NCBI RefSeq assembly: GCF_002775205.1
Contig: NC_036443.1
Location: forward strand, 32,128,717-32,192,716
Length of the DNA: 64,000 nucleotides
Source of the DNA: Xiphophorus maculatus
Lineage: Eukaryota; Chordata; Actinopteri; Cyprinodontiformes; Poeciliidae
Direction: 5' to 3'
Positions 1-12,618 of the stretch are shown here, in pieces; the first letter of the stretch is position 1, and each line of letters opens with the position of its first letter. The notes beneath the pieces were generated by a model, which was not told where the DNA came from, ran no database searches, and worked only from the letters and a program-made list of their open reading frames with translations. The position numbers and the translations under genes were made by a program.

Positions 1-2738
1 CACACATCACAGCGCTGGTTCTGGCCCGCTCAGAGGTCCGGTTCCTCTCCGACGTCAGATAGCACAGCCGGTTCTACCAGAATCTGGTTCCGGTTCTGTT
101 CCAGTTGAATAATTTCCACTAGGGTCAGAAACCCAGTGGACTTCCTCCCTTCAGGTCCGGTTCCACATCGAGTTTCAGAACCGATGCTTGGGAAAAAAAG
201 ATGAAAATTTAAACGAAAGTTTCCATTAATGTTTAATTTATTAGGATGATGATAAATGTTGGAGTTTAAGTTCGTTTGCAGCAGCTACTGCCACCTGGTG
301 GTCGGGTTGGGAACAGCAGCTGCAGACGGCTACAGGTGGAGCAGGTGACCTCTGACCTCTGCGGGGCCGTAGCCTCCAGGTGCTTGGCGTGAAATGTTGC
401 AGCTCGGCTGAAGCCGTTTAATCTGTGTGGGCTCAAAAGGACCAGATAGAGGGCGGGTTCTGCGTTGTTTCGGTAGCAGAGGTTGGGTTCTGAAGCCACT
501 AGCGTACCAGCACCACTGTTCGCCCCCCACTGGGTGTCTGAGCAGACCAAACCAGCCAGTCACTGATCAGATCTGTAGCTCCACCCACTTCCTGTTCTTC
601 TCCGCCTAAACCAGCAAATTGTGATCTGAGATCAGATCCACAGCTGAAGACCTGATGGAGGAAAGGAGGATGAATGGATGGATGCAGCTTCTCAGAGATC
701 TTCCTCCACCAAACTTCTCAGCTTCCTGCTGAACTTCACGAAGGAAACGTTCTGTCTCCTTGGTAATGGACCTTACCAGAGGGGCCGCGTTTCATTGGCT
801 GATGCCCATTCTACGTGGCCGTCTCACAAACACACTTAGCTTCCCGTTAGCTAAGTGCAGCATAAAGGCAGAACTGATACAACTTCTACACCTTGAAGCC
901 TGTCTGCTACAGTCTGACGTTAGCTAAACAGATCAATATCCAATGTGTCTGTATCTGACATACACTAAAGATTTTATTTTAGCAGAAAAGGCTTTGGACT
1001 AAACTGTTGCTCCTGTTAGCCACGTTAGCACCAAGTACAGCTAGTCAGTCAACCATCACTGTGTTCAGGGAAGCGCTGATTAATAATCGATAAATAAATA
1101 TCAAGCCTGGAAACTTGATACCGTAACGGACTGAATGTTATGTTTTTAACGTAATCTTTGCTTGTCTTGCGGGGCGCAGGCGGTTGCCACGGTAACAGGT
1201 GAGCTTAAACTACAAAGAGAGAGAGTAAAAAGGTAGGAGTGGTTTTGAGTTGATCACCTGTTCAGGTTATTTTACCTTTGTTTCCCTTTGCTGTGGCTCA
1301 TTACAGCCGCTGTAGTTTCTAAACGTTGGACTAATTACCTCGTTAGTTTGTGAGTTTACGTCATTCACAACAAACATCAAACAGAACAAATATATTTCAT
1401 AAAATTTTAACAAACAAATGGCTTCTACCGCGGTAATTATGTGAAATTAAATGAATTATATCCCAACTTCAGAAGATTTGCCTTTACCTTTACAGAGCTC
1501 TTTGGTTCCTCCTATCAGGCTGTAGCTTCTCATATTGAGGTCAAAGTTCAGATCTACCATAACTGACTGACACCTGCTGGCCTCAGGTTTGTAACCAGCT
1601 TGTGACTGAGAAACCAGTAACCTGCTCCCAGTTGATGACATGAACTTGTTAGTTCCTCTGTCCATTTAGTAGCTGATATATTGTGAAAATCCGCTAGAAA
1701 TGACGCACTAATCAGTCATGTTTACATAGAAACAACCAGGCTTTGTTTGTGAGACTTGCGGTCACGTGGGTCGGTTGTGGGCGGAGCTTGGTAAGGTCCA
1801 TGAGCTAACCAATCATGAGCCTCTTTTCATAAGCAGATTTCAAAGCAGATCAGTGATTCGCTGGGATTCCAATCTCGGAGGGTCGTGTCTAATTCCTGGA
1901 GTCTACACCGGGGGCTTCCAGATTTTATGCATCCTTGCTCCAACACACCACTACCAATGAATGGCCCACTACCGGATTGGTACCGGGAATTAGACCCGGC
2001 CCGAGTCGCACAGCCACACAGTGGTGGGATATTTATTATTTTAATTTATTTTTGTGATGGATTTTATTTATTGTGGGAGGATGGAGACATTTGTCAGCAG
2101 CGATCTCGTGTCCGACCTGGGGGACGGACCGCCATCATGTCCAGAACCGCTTGGACTCTTCGTCCTGACGAAGAGGAGGGTGGAGCCAGCAGAGGTGATC
2201 TGAACACCTGAGCAGACCATGCCTGGTGTCTCGGGTCAGGGAAAGGTCAACCGGCGCAGCTTTCAGGCTCCGCCCCCTCCTCTGCTGTGCTGCAGCACTG
2301 CCTTTGATTGGTCGATTTCCCTCAGGTGAACTCTGACATCAGAAGCTCCTCCTCTCCTATTTCAGCCAGCTGACCTGGCTGCTGTGATGTCATTGATCAG
2401 GTGACGTGGTTCTAGCACCTGATCGGCCTCCTGCAGGTCACAGCGCCACCGTCAGGCCATCCATCGCTCCTCCTGGGAACGTCTTTATTCCCCGAGGAGC
2501 AGCCAAGTCCAGGAAGTAGTCGGGGCCCATCTTTGGTTCCATTTGCCATTGCCTTGTTTTTCTTGTGGTTTTGCTGATTTGAACATCGATGCCTCGTAAT
2601 GGCCACCGTCTGTTTTTCTATCATTGCCTTCTGCTCAGTTTGTATATTTGTGTGATTTCACTAAATGTAAGGAAGAAAATTGTCTGGTTGTTTCTGTTTT
2701 TACAAGAAGAAGATCACATGACTTTAGCCCCTCCCACC

Positions 2739-2803
2739 AAGGGCTCTGGCTAATTAATGGAGACCAATGCCGTCCATTAACTAGCCAGAGCCCCTGGTTG
2801 TTC
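2739..2803. repeat. Small inverted repeat (hairpin)
   Basis: The segment AGGGCTCTGGCTAATTAATG near 2739-2760 is followed after a short loop by its near-perfect reverse complement up to about 2803. It could be the core of a tiny MITE or a stem-loop. Nothing ties it to a gene. Confidence 0.6.
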
Positions 2804-3136
2804 GGCAGTTTTTGAGGTCCGGGTTCTGGAGGCAGAAGAACTGAACCAACGCATCAAGACAAAGTTTTTGGTCTGCATTTGAGAACCGGTCCTGTTTGGC
2901 CCTCCTGTCCACTAGAACCCGCAGTCAGTCACAGAACCTTGGACTCTACCCGACCCAGTTATAGTTCTGATGCCTTCCCAGCTTAAAGAATTTTTCCAGA
3001 TTTTCTCCAGGATATTCAGAACAGGGTGATGATGGTTCTGACCCGGTGGAACATCCAGAACCTTCTGGATTTATTTCTGTTACCGATCCATCATCTTAAG
3101 GTTTTCCTGCTGCAGTGTTTCTGAAGCTGCATATTG

Positions 3137-3206
3137 ACTCCAGCTCAGTCCTACAACATTCCCCTTTCCTGCGCTGCTAATGGTTTGTTGTAGGACTGGA
3201 GACCAA
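3137..3206. repeat. Small inverted repeat
   Basis: CAGTCCTACAAC near 3147-3159 is mirrored by GTTGTAGGACTGGAG near 3187-3201 with a loop of about 30 bases. No gene context. Confidence 0.5.
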
Positions 3207-5136
3207 GACCCGTCTCCACTGGCCTCAGGTGTGTTTTACAACGTTGTCCTCGTGCTGAAACTTGTCGCACATGTCCAAGACGCAGGAGGAAAGCACATTT
3301 CTTTAGAAAGAAAAATGACAAAAATAGTAAGACTAAGGAACTTTAGTGTGATTTGCGGATTGGGACCTGTTGGTTCCCAATTCGCATCGCTGCATTCAGG
3401 TAATTTGCTCCTCGATTTTGTTCAATCTTTTTAAAGCTTAACCCTCCAGATCTCAGATTTTATTCACCGCTTTTTCAAAAGGACGATGCAAATTTGGAAT
3501 GTAACGGTGACCCGACATCATGAAATGTCCCGACGTTCTGACACCCTGCTGATGAAGAAAGTCCCAGAAAAGCTTTTTCCTCTCACTTTGCTCCATCCAA
3601 CGTCACAGTGCCACAGACAGCTGTGTGTGAGTGCACACACACACACACACTCAGCCACTCTCCCAAATTAATTGTTAATCATAAACGATAAGAAGAGCTG
3701 AGTCATGCGATTCCTCATCTTTGCTGCTCTCTCTCTCACACACACACATTGTGCTGAATTTCTCTTTTCTGCTGTCAGCATGTTTCATTTTCTGCTGATG
3801 TTTGTGAGTCCAGATTATTTTATTTGGACTCCGGAGCGTCTCTGGATCAGACGGATTGTTCTGGACCGCTGTCAGTGATTACGGCTTGTTTCCTGCCGGA
3901 GGTCAGCAGCGTTCGCTGAGGTTGACCTGAGGAGCAACGTCAGCCGATGGTCAACCTGCTGCTGGCAACACAGCAACCACAGAGTTTAGTTCATGCTAAA
4001 CGATAGAGCCCTCAAACAGGACCGGCTCTGAAAGTCCAAGTTTAAAGGTGATTTATTGCATCACCAGAAACTCAACATGAGCATTAAGGTTTGAAACTAT
4101 AATATTTAATCATTTTCATTATAAATTCAGCAAATAAACTGGATGAGACCAAAACTTGTTTTATAGTTCAGCAAATTACTGTAAACATTAGCGTGCTAAC
4201 GTTTCAGGCTGGATGTTTTCCAAATTTACCATCAGCCACTTCAGTTTCAGGGTGTTGGCCATTTTTCAAGATGGCCGCCATTCTTTTTAAACCAAATATA
4301 TAAATATGTTTTCACCGAGGCTCTTTAAAAGTGTATATATTTGACATTTGTGACTCTGTGTACAAAATAGACCAGGGTGTGTTTGCTTATTGCGAGGAAA
4401 CGCAAAAGAAATTTCACCTCATGTCCGCTAGGGGGCGCCGTAGTAGCCTAACAGGTTAGCTGAACACACCACTGGTAATAACTACTGCTGATTTTATAGC
4501 TAACGTATATTCTCCAGTACAACCATGGCAGCCATTTTGAGAAATGTCCATCAGGAAAAGAAACCCAAAATCAAGAAAATAAATATTTCTGTTTCAAAAC
4601 AGAACTTTAAGCACTGACTGACAACTGGATGAAAGAAACTGGAAAGCATCTCTTTCCACTCAGATCTTCATCGTCGTCCTGGAATTCCTGATGTCCTACC
4701 CAGGGATTAGACCCAGCCCTTTTTGGCGCTGGAGTCCCTCAGTAACAACCAAACTGAAATGATGTTTGTTTTTATTTGCATTCCCAGAGCTGACTGTTAG
4801 AGACTCTGCTCATCTCCACAGCTAAAACTAGATATCCAGGGATTAGACAGCACCCCAGGCCCTCATTGGACCCGTCTGTTCTCAGATGACAAACCAAATC
4901 AACCAACATCCCTGCAGGCGCTTCTGCGATGAGACTCGGTGATGGAAGAAAGAAAGTACACCCTCCTGAAAATTGGCAAATAATTTTAATCTGACATGGA
5001 GTGTAAAAAGATAATTCAGAAGAAAAACACTAAGTGCACCCCTTGATGCAGCAGGTTGGAGAATCTGCAGGGTCTGATCGATAGAAACTCTGGGATGCGT
5101 CTAAAACCTGGATTAGACTCAGTTGGCATTCAACAA

Positions 5137-5981
5137 CAGGTGTCCTAACTATCTGTGCTACCCATCATTCCGTCCTGCCTTGTGACGCGCACATCGATGC
5201 TACGTCACAATCTGCTGACTCAGCAGATTTCTTGTCATCCTACATGACATGGAAACGAAACTCCATGGAAGTTTCGTTTCGCCTGTTTTATTTCGTCGAA
5301 GATTAAGGTAAGCTTTATTTAATTTATTTTATTTACACCTGGATTTGTAGCCCTGTCCCTGTACTTTAAAATATTTTAGTTTAATTACACTGTTTTTTAT
5401 TCAACTTTGCTACATAGATTTTGGTAGCGATGCTATGTGGGATTGAAACCGTGTAATATTAGTGTATATTAATGACATCAGCGACACATTATGGCTGCTG
5501 CTGATAACAGACATATAAAGTATTAATGCGCATAAAGGAGTCGCAGTGATCTGTTTTTGTAGATCTTTATTTTAATTTCAATAAAAATCGGCTTCCTCTG
5601 TCTGCTACTGATTCATGCTTACAAACACCGCCGGTTTTTAAAATATTTTAAAAAGGTAGCAAATTCTAATAAGTAGTGCATACATCTATAGCTTTCCATT
5701 TTAAATGGGTAGGATATTCAGATGAAGGAAGTGATCTTCTTGTGGTTTCGTCATGGATATAAATTGTTCCACTGCTAAGCTAACCATAACTCCTTAGCTT
5801 CCACTTCAGTCACTCAAATAATGTTATCCAATATATTTAACATTAACACAACCTGCTGTAGTTTTAGTTTGTAAACATGATGTAGCAGTTTTAGACGGGC
5901 AGCACCAACAGGTAGACATAGCCATCTATCCGTGCTACAGCAGGAAAATCTGACGAGGTAGCACAGATAGTCAGAACACTG
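5137..5981. mobile_element. Non-autonomous DNA transposon with terminal inverted repeats
   Basis: The left end (5137-5163) carries TAACTATCTGTGCTACC and the right end (5953-5981) carries its reverse complement with one or two differences, GGTAGCACAGATAGTCAGAA. The extended ends resemble hAT-type CAGTG termini. Flanking 8-mers do not match convincingly, so the exact ends and superfamily are inferred. The roughly 845-bp interior shows no transposase frame. Confidence 0.6.
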
Positions 5982-7756
5982 GAAACAGACGGCCTGCTCC
6001 CATTGATCGATGACTAAATATTAAAGTCATCAGTCTGAATGGGAACACACACACACTCCTCAGCGGAGCTCCAGCCAATTAGCTAATGGCTCGTTAAGAT
6101 TGACGTCCATTACAGCGCCTAATCAATCAGTTAAATTTAACGGACGAGGATTTAATTGATCTGTTTCAGTTTTGGAGTTGATGATGTGGTCACTATTGCA
6201 ACTTGATGGGACACAAGTGATGAAGAAGCCGAGTCAGCAGGATGAGAGAGAGCCAGATTAAACAGGGCAGTCATCATAAAATAAACATACAGAATTATGA
6301 ATGTATTCATTGAGTTAATGAATGCAAAACAGACTTAAACAAGGACAAGTTTCTATACTTAATATTTTATCACCTATTAGTGTGAAGACATGGGCGTATA
6401 TCCCGGGGGCGGGGGGGGTCCAGACTCCCCAATCTTGGAAAAGTCCAGACTGCGCCCGCCCCCCCCAAAGAAGTCATGAAGGAAACCCTTGTATTTTAAC
6501 AATAGCAATATGAAAAAGCAAAAAAACAAAATAAATCTGCCTTTCATCTAAGACAAAAATAAGAATGAATTCTTACGTCCCCCCATTATTAGAACAATGG
6601 TTCAGTCCAAAGTGTAGGAGGAGCAAGAGCAGCTGAACGGTTCCGGATGAAGAGAGGAGCTAGCTGTTAGCTGTGGCTCTGCAGCACAAACATAAACCCT
6701 CCAGTAAGTAAATACTTACAGCAAAAGACATGAAAAGCATTTTATTTCCTTTCACTGCTTAATAAGAAACACATGAACAATAAAATCAGACTGCAGTTTG
6801 CTTCATTACTTTGACTGAATCTTGATAAACTGCCTCGTTAAGCCTTAAATCAAAACTAGCTAAACTGCTACATTGCTTTCATAGACTTAGTTCTTTTTCT
6901 GTCCGAGGTAGCCAATATTTCAATTATATTTAGCTGTTTAACTCTAACTTTAATAAGAAGAGTTTGAAACAGGAGCGGCTGAGCGTTAGCGCTAGCCGCT
7001 AGCTCAGTATGGGAGCTGAGAGCAGAGGCGCTACTGCAGCTGACGGTAAAAATAAAGTATGCCTTTATTTCTTATCTTCTTCAACACCTTTAAAACCACA
7101 AAATAAAATTTGAATATTTTTCTAAAAGACTCTGGTGCTGAGCCTTAAGTTTCAGTAATGATTCTCCCAGATATTCAATTTCTACATATTTATAGGTTCA
7201 CAGCCATCATGAAAAAAGGGTTTAAAGCAACTTTATAATGTAAAAAACACATAACTTGTATTGAGAGCCACTGCAATAAATCAATATTTATGAGGAATTT
7301 TATTAAGTGGAGTTACTCATTAAAATTGCTTTTAGTCAGAGCCTTACATTTTTGTAAAGGTGTAGCAGAGATTAGATCAATGACTCAGAACCAAACTCAG
7401 ATCTAAACATAAGAATCTTAGTTGGACTTCTCTAAAGGTTGTTTACTGAGAAAAACACATTTGATATGCATTGATACTTACTAGTCATTTTTGGTCCTGT
7501 AGCTTGAACACAATGTTTTTTAAATCACATTTTACTGTAACTTTGTCGACACCCCCAAAATTGCTCTTAAGAAATGTCCCTGTTTATGGTCCCCCAATAA
7601 TGAGATGGGATTTTAGACAGGATTTCCGACATTGTGTGAAGATATAGTTTTGATATACTGTAGACTGAGAAATGAGGAAACAATGCTTTCTGACTTTGGT
7701 TGGAGCAACAATGTTGAGCTATTTCTATTGACAAAAACAGCAAAATAGTTTGAAAA
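5982..7756. other. AT-rich stretch, no supported gene
   Basis: No convincing exon. A G-run facing a C-run (about 6401-6467) forms a GC-rich inverted structure inside AT-rich sequence and may be the end of an unrecognised repeat. The rest looks unremarkable. Confidence 0.4.
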
Positions 7757-9432
7757 TAAACAGCATTATGGAAGTAAATATGTGCCATCAGAATTTGAAT
7801 AAAAAATGCCTCTGAAATTTGAATGTTGTATATTAGTGCTTACTTTTTCAGTGTTAAAATAAATTCAGAATATATTTTTAACATGAAAAAATTTCAGTGT
7901 CATTATTTGTACATGAAAAAAAAAATTCGGTGTCATTATTTGTACATGGTTGCAATTTTCATTTATTAAAAAGATTCACATTCCTATTTCAAATGATCAA
8001 ATTTTTAATAAACATATTTTTCACAGTTTACATTTTCAGTGTTAAAAAATTCAGCATATAAAAAATTTCAACTTTTCAAAATTCAAATGCAATATTTTCA
8101 GTGTCCTCCAATTCAACTTGCTCAAATTCGCTGTAAAAATGGCGAGGTTACTTCAGGTCACAGACATTAGCAATGGATGTCAGATTCCAGCTCCCAGCTA
8201 ATCATGTGACACAACCGTCATATTGAAGAAATATGACCCAGGCTGGCGACCATGGAGGCGACCGCAAACCCAACGGTGAGTTTAATGCTTTCATATTTCT
8301 GTAGTATATTTTATTTTGCGCATGAAGTTTGATACATTATCTTAAAGCTTGATTTAAAACACGGTTTTGGGCCGTTGTTAATCTTACACCATGTAGTGCT
8401 AGCATATTACCTCTAGCTACCTCCTAGCCGCCCCAGCCCCTCCCCGCTGCCCCTCACCCAATTTACCCCGTTTTATTTCAAAAAGAAATACCACTTGCGC
8501 CAAGTCTAGAATCTTGAAAGAGAACTGATGGGTGGCGACTTTCTGGGTTGTTTGATTTTGTCTTGGGTGAGACTGAGACAGGCAGTCTTAGTAAAGTCGT
8601 AATTTTTCAGTCGCTAATGTACTAAGCTAATATGGCTGCTGCCTTGTGTGCTTCAAGGAGGGGCTGTGATCACTTCCGACATTAATTATAACCACAACCC
8701 CATTCTGTTCAGCTACTGTATTGTTCCGGCGACTTCATTTATGAATTAATTAAGAAATTTATTGTCATTACAACATCATCCAAAATACTGCTAGCACTAC
8801 ATGGCGTAAGATTAACAACGGCCCAAACTGTGTTTTAAATCAAGATTTAAGATAATGTATCAAACTTCATGCGCAAAATAAAATATACTACAGAAATATG
8901 AAAGCATTAAACTCACCATTGGGTTTGCGGTCGCCTCCATGGTCGCCAGCCTGGGTCATATTTCTTCAATATGACGGTTGTGTCACGTGATTAGCTGGGA
9001 GCTGGAATCTGACATCCATAGCTAATGTCTGTGACCTGAAGTAACCTCGCCATTTTTACAGCAAAATTTTAGACGTTGAATTTGAGACAGCGAATTTAAG
9101 CAAGTTGAATTGGAGGACACTGAAATTATTGCATTTGAATTTTGAAAAGTTGAAATTTTTTATATGCTGAATTTGTTAACACTGAAAATGTAAACTGTGA
9201 AAAATATGTACATTGAAAATTTGATCACTTTGAAATAGGAATGTGAATCTTTTTAATAAATGAAAATTGCAACCATGTACAAATAATGACACCGAATTTT
9301 TTTTAGGTTAAAATATATTCTGAATTTATTTTAACACTGAAAAAGTAAGCACTAATATTCAACATTCAAATTTCAGAGGCATTTTTTATTCAAATTCTGA
9401 TGGCATATATTTACTTCCATACAGCATGTTTA
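7757..9432. mobile_element. Palindromic element with ~645-bp inverted arms
   Basis: The left arm runs about 7757-8404 and the right arm 8789-9432. The right arm is the reverse complement of the left over nearly its whole length, with few differences, and about 384 bp of unrelated spacer separates them. The outer halves of the arms are AT-rich and carry many copies of a short motif around TTCAGTGT, like subterminal repeats of DNA transposons. The inner halves are less AT-rich and each holds an ATG-led mini-exon followed by a consensus splice donor (8252-8275 on +, 8940-8917 on -), both directed toward the spacer. No transposase was recognised. It could be a fold-back transposon, two head-to-head insertions, or an inverted duplication. 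Confidence 0.75.
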
Positions 9433-9504
9433 ATTTAAAAATGCATTGCTGCTGCTGGTTGCACATCAGCATCCTGCATTTCTAAAGTAATGCGTCTTTT
9501 AAAT

Positions 9505-10905
9505 CCGTGTTTCTCAAACATTTTCAGGCTGAGGACCACTTACTCCATTTAACAGTCACGGATCACCTAACCTGAAATCTCCCCTCTATAACATAACTTA
9601 ATATATAATTCAACCTGAAATGAAAATATTAGTCTCTTAACTCGAGTATTGTTGTTTTCTTAGGTCTTCCTAATGAAGAGTGGTGCTGTTTGATAAATGT
9701 GACGTCAGAGCCATGAACATGTCTACTTTGAGTTATTTACAGATTCTGAAAGTGTCTAAGCTTTCCAATGATGTATTGGAAATAAAAAAGAAGTTGTTCT
9801 TTACTACCAAGTGTTATGTGCATTAATAACATTTAGGGCTATTTGTGATTTAGAAGCACAATTAAAGTAAAATAAGCAACCACTTCTATCAATTGCATTT
9901 ATTTGTTATTTAATTCAATTTAATATTTTTTAATTAAATAAAAATTACAGTAGCTGTCAGGTGACCTCAAAGCAGAGCATCATTCATTACCAAGTGTAAC
10001 AGTTGTTAAAAGGATCAACACTGGAATCAGGATCTGCGTGGGTTTATTCCTATAAGACTCAGTGTGGGACCATCATATGGTTACAGTCAGTCTGATCCCT
10101 GCGGCCCAACAAACACATTTTGGAGGGAAAACTTCAGACAAACTTTATAAGCGTAACAGTTTAATTTTAACCAAACCCAAAGTTTTTAAAACACTTAGAC
10201 AGTTAACATTATATTTTTATGCAGCACAAAAACTGTGAGAACTATTTTTAACGATATAAACATTATTGAGAGTGAGAGGTAGCATTAGCACGCATCTTAC
10301 CAGCAACTCAGTTAGGCAGCTTCTGCCTGGCTGCTGCATCTACGTCACAGAACCTTGCTTTGTGCAACACTAATAACCGTCCTCCCAGAACAATATTTAG
10401 GAACCAAAAATAAAAGCAGTATAAAACAGAAATAGCCTGCCGCAGTGCAAAAGCGATATCACACATGTCAATTCAACAAAAAGGTGTTTTGAGAAGGTTC
10501 ATAAGAAAATTAATAAATAAATAAATAAAATTAACTCAGCTACACAAGCAAAGTCACAAAAAACAAAGAACAGTACTCCGTAACTGAGTCGATTCCTACC
10601 GGTTCAAAGGAATCCAGTCGCTAGTGACACATCGACACTAAGCAGCTTCAGCTTCCTCTGCTCATATAATATTCCTGGAGTTGTTTTCTTTCCACTGGTA
10701 TCTGCAGCTTTTCTTTTGAGTTACCCGGTTTTAAGCCAGTTTTCCATTATTATTTCTAATACAATCCTTTGCTAAGTTAGCTGTAGCGTCGCACTTTGAG
10801 CTGACGTCACGGAAAATAAACGGTCGTTTACATGCAGTACCTCGCTGACCGCTAGGGGGCCCGCGGACTACCAGTGATCCGGCAACCACAGTTTGAGAAA
10901 GACTG
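9505..10905. mobile_element. hAT-superfamily non-autonomous DNA transposon
   Basis: The left end reads CCGTGTTTCTCAAA and the right end TTTGAGAAAGACTG, an imperfect terminal inverted repeat matching the known hAT consensus CAGTGTTTCTCAA. The flanks are TTTTAAAT (9497-9504) and TTTTAAAC (10906-10913), a 7-of-8 match, as expected for the 8-bp target duplication hAT transposases make. The 1.4 kb interior has no open transposase frame, so it is a deleted or decayed copy. Confidence 0.8.
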
Positions 10906-10913
10906 TTTTAAAC

Positions 10914-12115
10914 AGAGACATGAATACGTAGACGCCTCATTGAGCGCTGAGTCCTACGTTACGTGGCCGCCATGTTGTGTGTGGCAGCAGATCGATCGGA
11001 GCTCCAAGTCCTGTGCTGTTCGGACTTGTTTCAACCGTTTTACAATACAACTGGATTCATTGGCATTACCTTTCACAGGTAAGGATGAAAGAGCAGAATT
11101 ACTTCACTTTGCAGCCAGAAACTCGCTTCTAAACAACCGAGAAATATTTTCTATGTAGCTAAATTGGCCCGAAGTAACCACTGATAGCGTTTTCATAATA
11201 TTATTGTTTTAATGAGAGAGCTGATGAGAAACCGCTGTTAGAGAGGAAGTGCATTAAAGACCAGGGGATTTAGAGAGGAAAGGTCAGTCAGGGTCAGAGC
11301 TGGAGCTGCTGTTCTTCTGTTTCACAGCTCAGCTTCACAACGCCGCTATTTAGCTATAAAGATGCTACGAGTCAGAACCCAACACGATGAAAATGTCTTT
11401 TTTCTGAATGGGAAGGAAAAATAGATGTATTTTCTATTACACTTTTGGATAATTTCTCTTTTATCCTGGGCTTTAGCCTGAGTAGCATGTTGTTGCGCAA
11501 CACCCCCCCCCCTCCTTTCTGTCTCTACTCTCTCACTCTCGTACTTCCTCTTCTGAGAGGGGAGATGTGCTACCAGCTCTCCTTCTAACGGGTTAATTGA
11601 GTTTCCTAAATCTGCTGGGATTTACCCTGTCCAGAACTGAAGTAAACTCTGTTTAAGCTGGTTTCGAGAAACGATTCGCCTGGTTTCTGACGGCCAACAT
11701 CCAGGTGTCCCAACCTTCTTCCCCCTGTGAATTAGCCAGACTGAGCAGCCTACAGCCAACTAGTTTCACAGAGCACACCTGTTAACGGTCGCTCCTTCTC
11801 TATTTTACAACTTGCATTTGTTATTGAACCAGGTAGGTTTTAGTGACTCAGTGAGTCCCAAGGATGATGTTTTACATTTGGGCTACCAGCAACCTAAAAA
11901 CATTTTCCACTTTTTCCTCTCCAGAATCAAACATCACAGCTATTTTACAACCATCAAAGAACTTTAAGGTGACTCATTAACTGAATGTCCACAACATCTT
12001 TTAGATTTTCTTTATGCTAAATATTTTATTAGTAAGGCATTTTTGCAAGGGTCAGTACAGCTTAATTCAGTAGCAGAAATAATCAAATAAGTAAAATCAA
12101 TCATCTAGTCTATCT
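10914..12115. other. Stretch without supported gene
   Basis: An open frame of 94 codons starts inside the preceding hAT end and continues to 11158, but its product matches nothing I recognise and lacks clear splice context. A C-run lies at about 11503-11512. Nothing else stands out. Confidence 0.4.
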
Positions 12116-12138
12116 TTCCCTACTGCTGACACTGAGAA

Positions 12139-12618
12139 CTAAAAAAGGGAACCTTTGAGAGAGACGGACGGAGCCTGGCGCCTCGAACCCCAGACCTGGC
12201 TTGATGATGAAGAAGGTGTTGCAGCAGGAGGAAGATGTTGATCGATGAAGGCCAGGATCTCCGCAGGTCTGATGAGCTTCTTCTCCGCATGGATGGTGAG
12301 GTCACACAGGACTTGGTGCTGGCAGGAAAAAAGGCACCAGTTCTTCTTCTTTGTCTTTGCCTTTGTCTTTGTCTTCATCTTTGTCTTTGGGGTCTGAACC
12401 CAGCCGATGAGAGAAGTGCGATTCGAAGCCACAGGTTGTGGGGCTGACGGGTTGGTCCCCATGGCCGGACAGTCTTCGGCTCCGTGGCCCCGGCTCTTCT
12501 TCAGCTGCAGAGTTCTTTGTCCATCTCTTGGCTCGAAGCTGCCCGGAGGATCCAACGAACGGTTCCTCTTTTGCACCCACCTTTTATAGGGTTTATCCAC
12601 CTTTTGGTGCGTTTTCAT
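12139..12618 (-). CDS. Uncharacterised 159-codon open frame, doubtful gene
   Basis: I do not recognise the product. The middle is a lysine-rich tract (residues about 97-111) written by repeats of an AAAGAC-like hexamer. The C-terminal third, around DLTIHAEKKLIRPAEILAF, has a coding-like amino-acid composition and ends in a serine run. A TATA-like CTATAAAAGG lies inside the 5' part of this frame at about 12580-12590, so transcription, if any, could start downstream of the listed ATG and use another frame; a second frame is also open for 92 codons. There is no homology recognised, no neighbouring exon and no poly(A) context. It may be a decayed transposon or gene fragment. Confidence 0.2.
   Translation of the reverse strand: MKTHQKVDKPYKRWVQKRNRSLDPPGSFEPRDGQRTLQLKKSRGHGAEDCPAMGTNPSAPQPVASNRTSLIGWVQTPKTKMKTKTKAKTKKKNWCLFSCQHQVLCDLTIHAEKKLIRPAEILAFIDQHLPPAATPSSSSSQVWGSRRQAPSVSLKGSLF

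Larger units (their letters stand above)
1..5136. other. Gene-poor stretch without supported coding sequence
   Basis: No exon with recognisable homology or consistent splice signals was found on either strand; open frames are all short and unlike known proteins. The stretch holds two small inverted repeats (listed separately), short CA/CT-rich tracts near 3632-3650 and 3728-3747, and otherwise unique-looking sequence. Confidence 0.5.
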
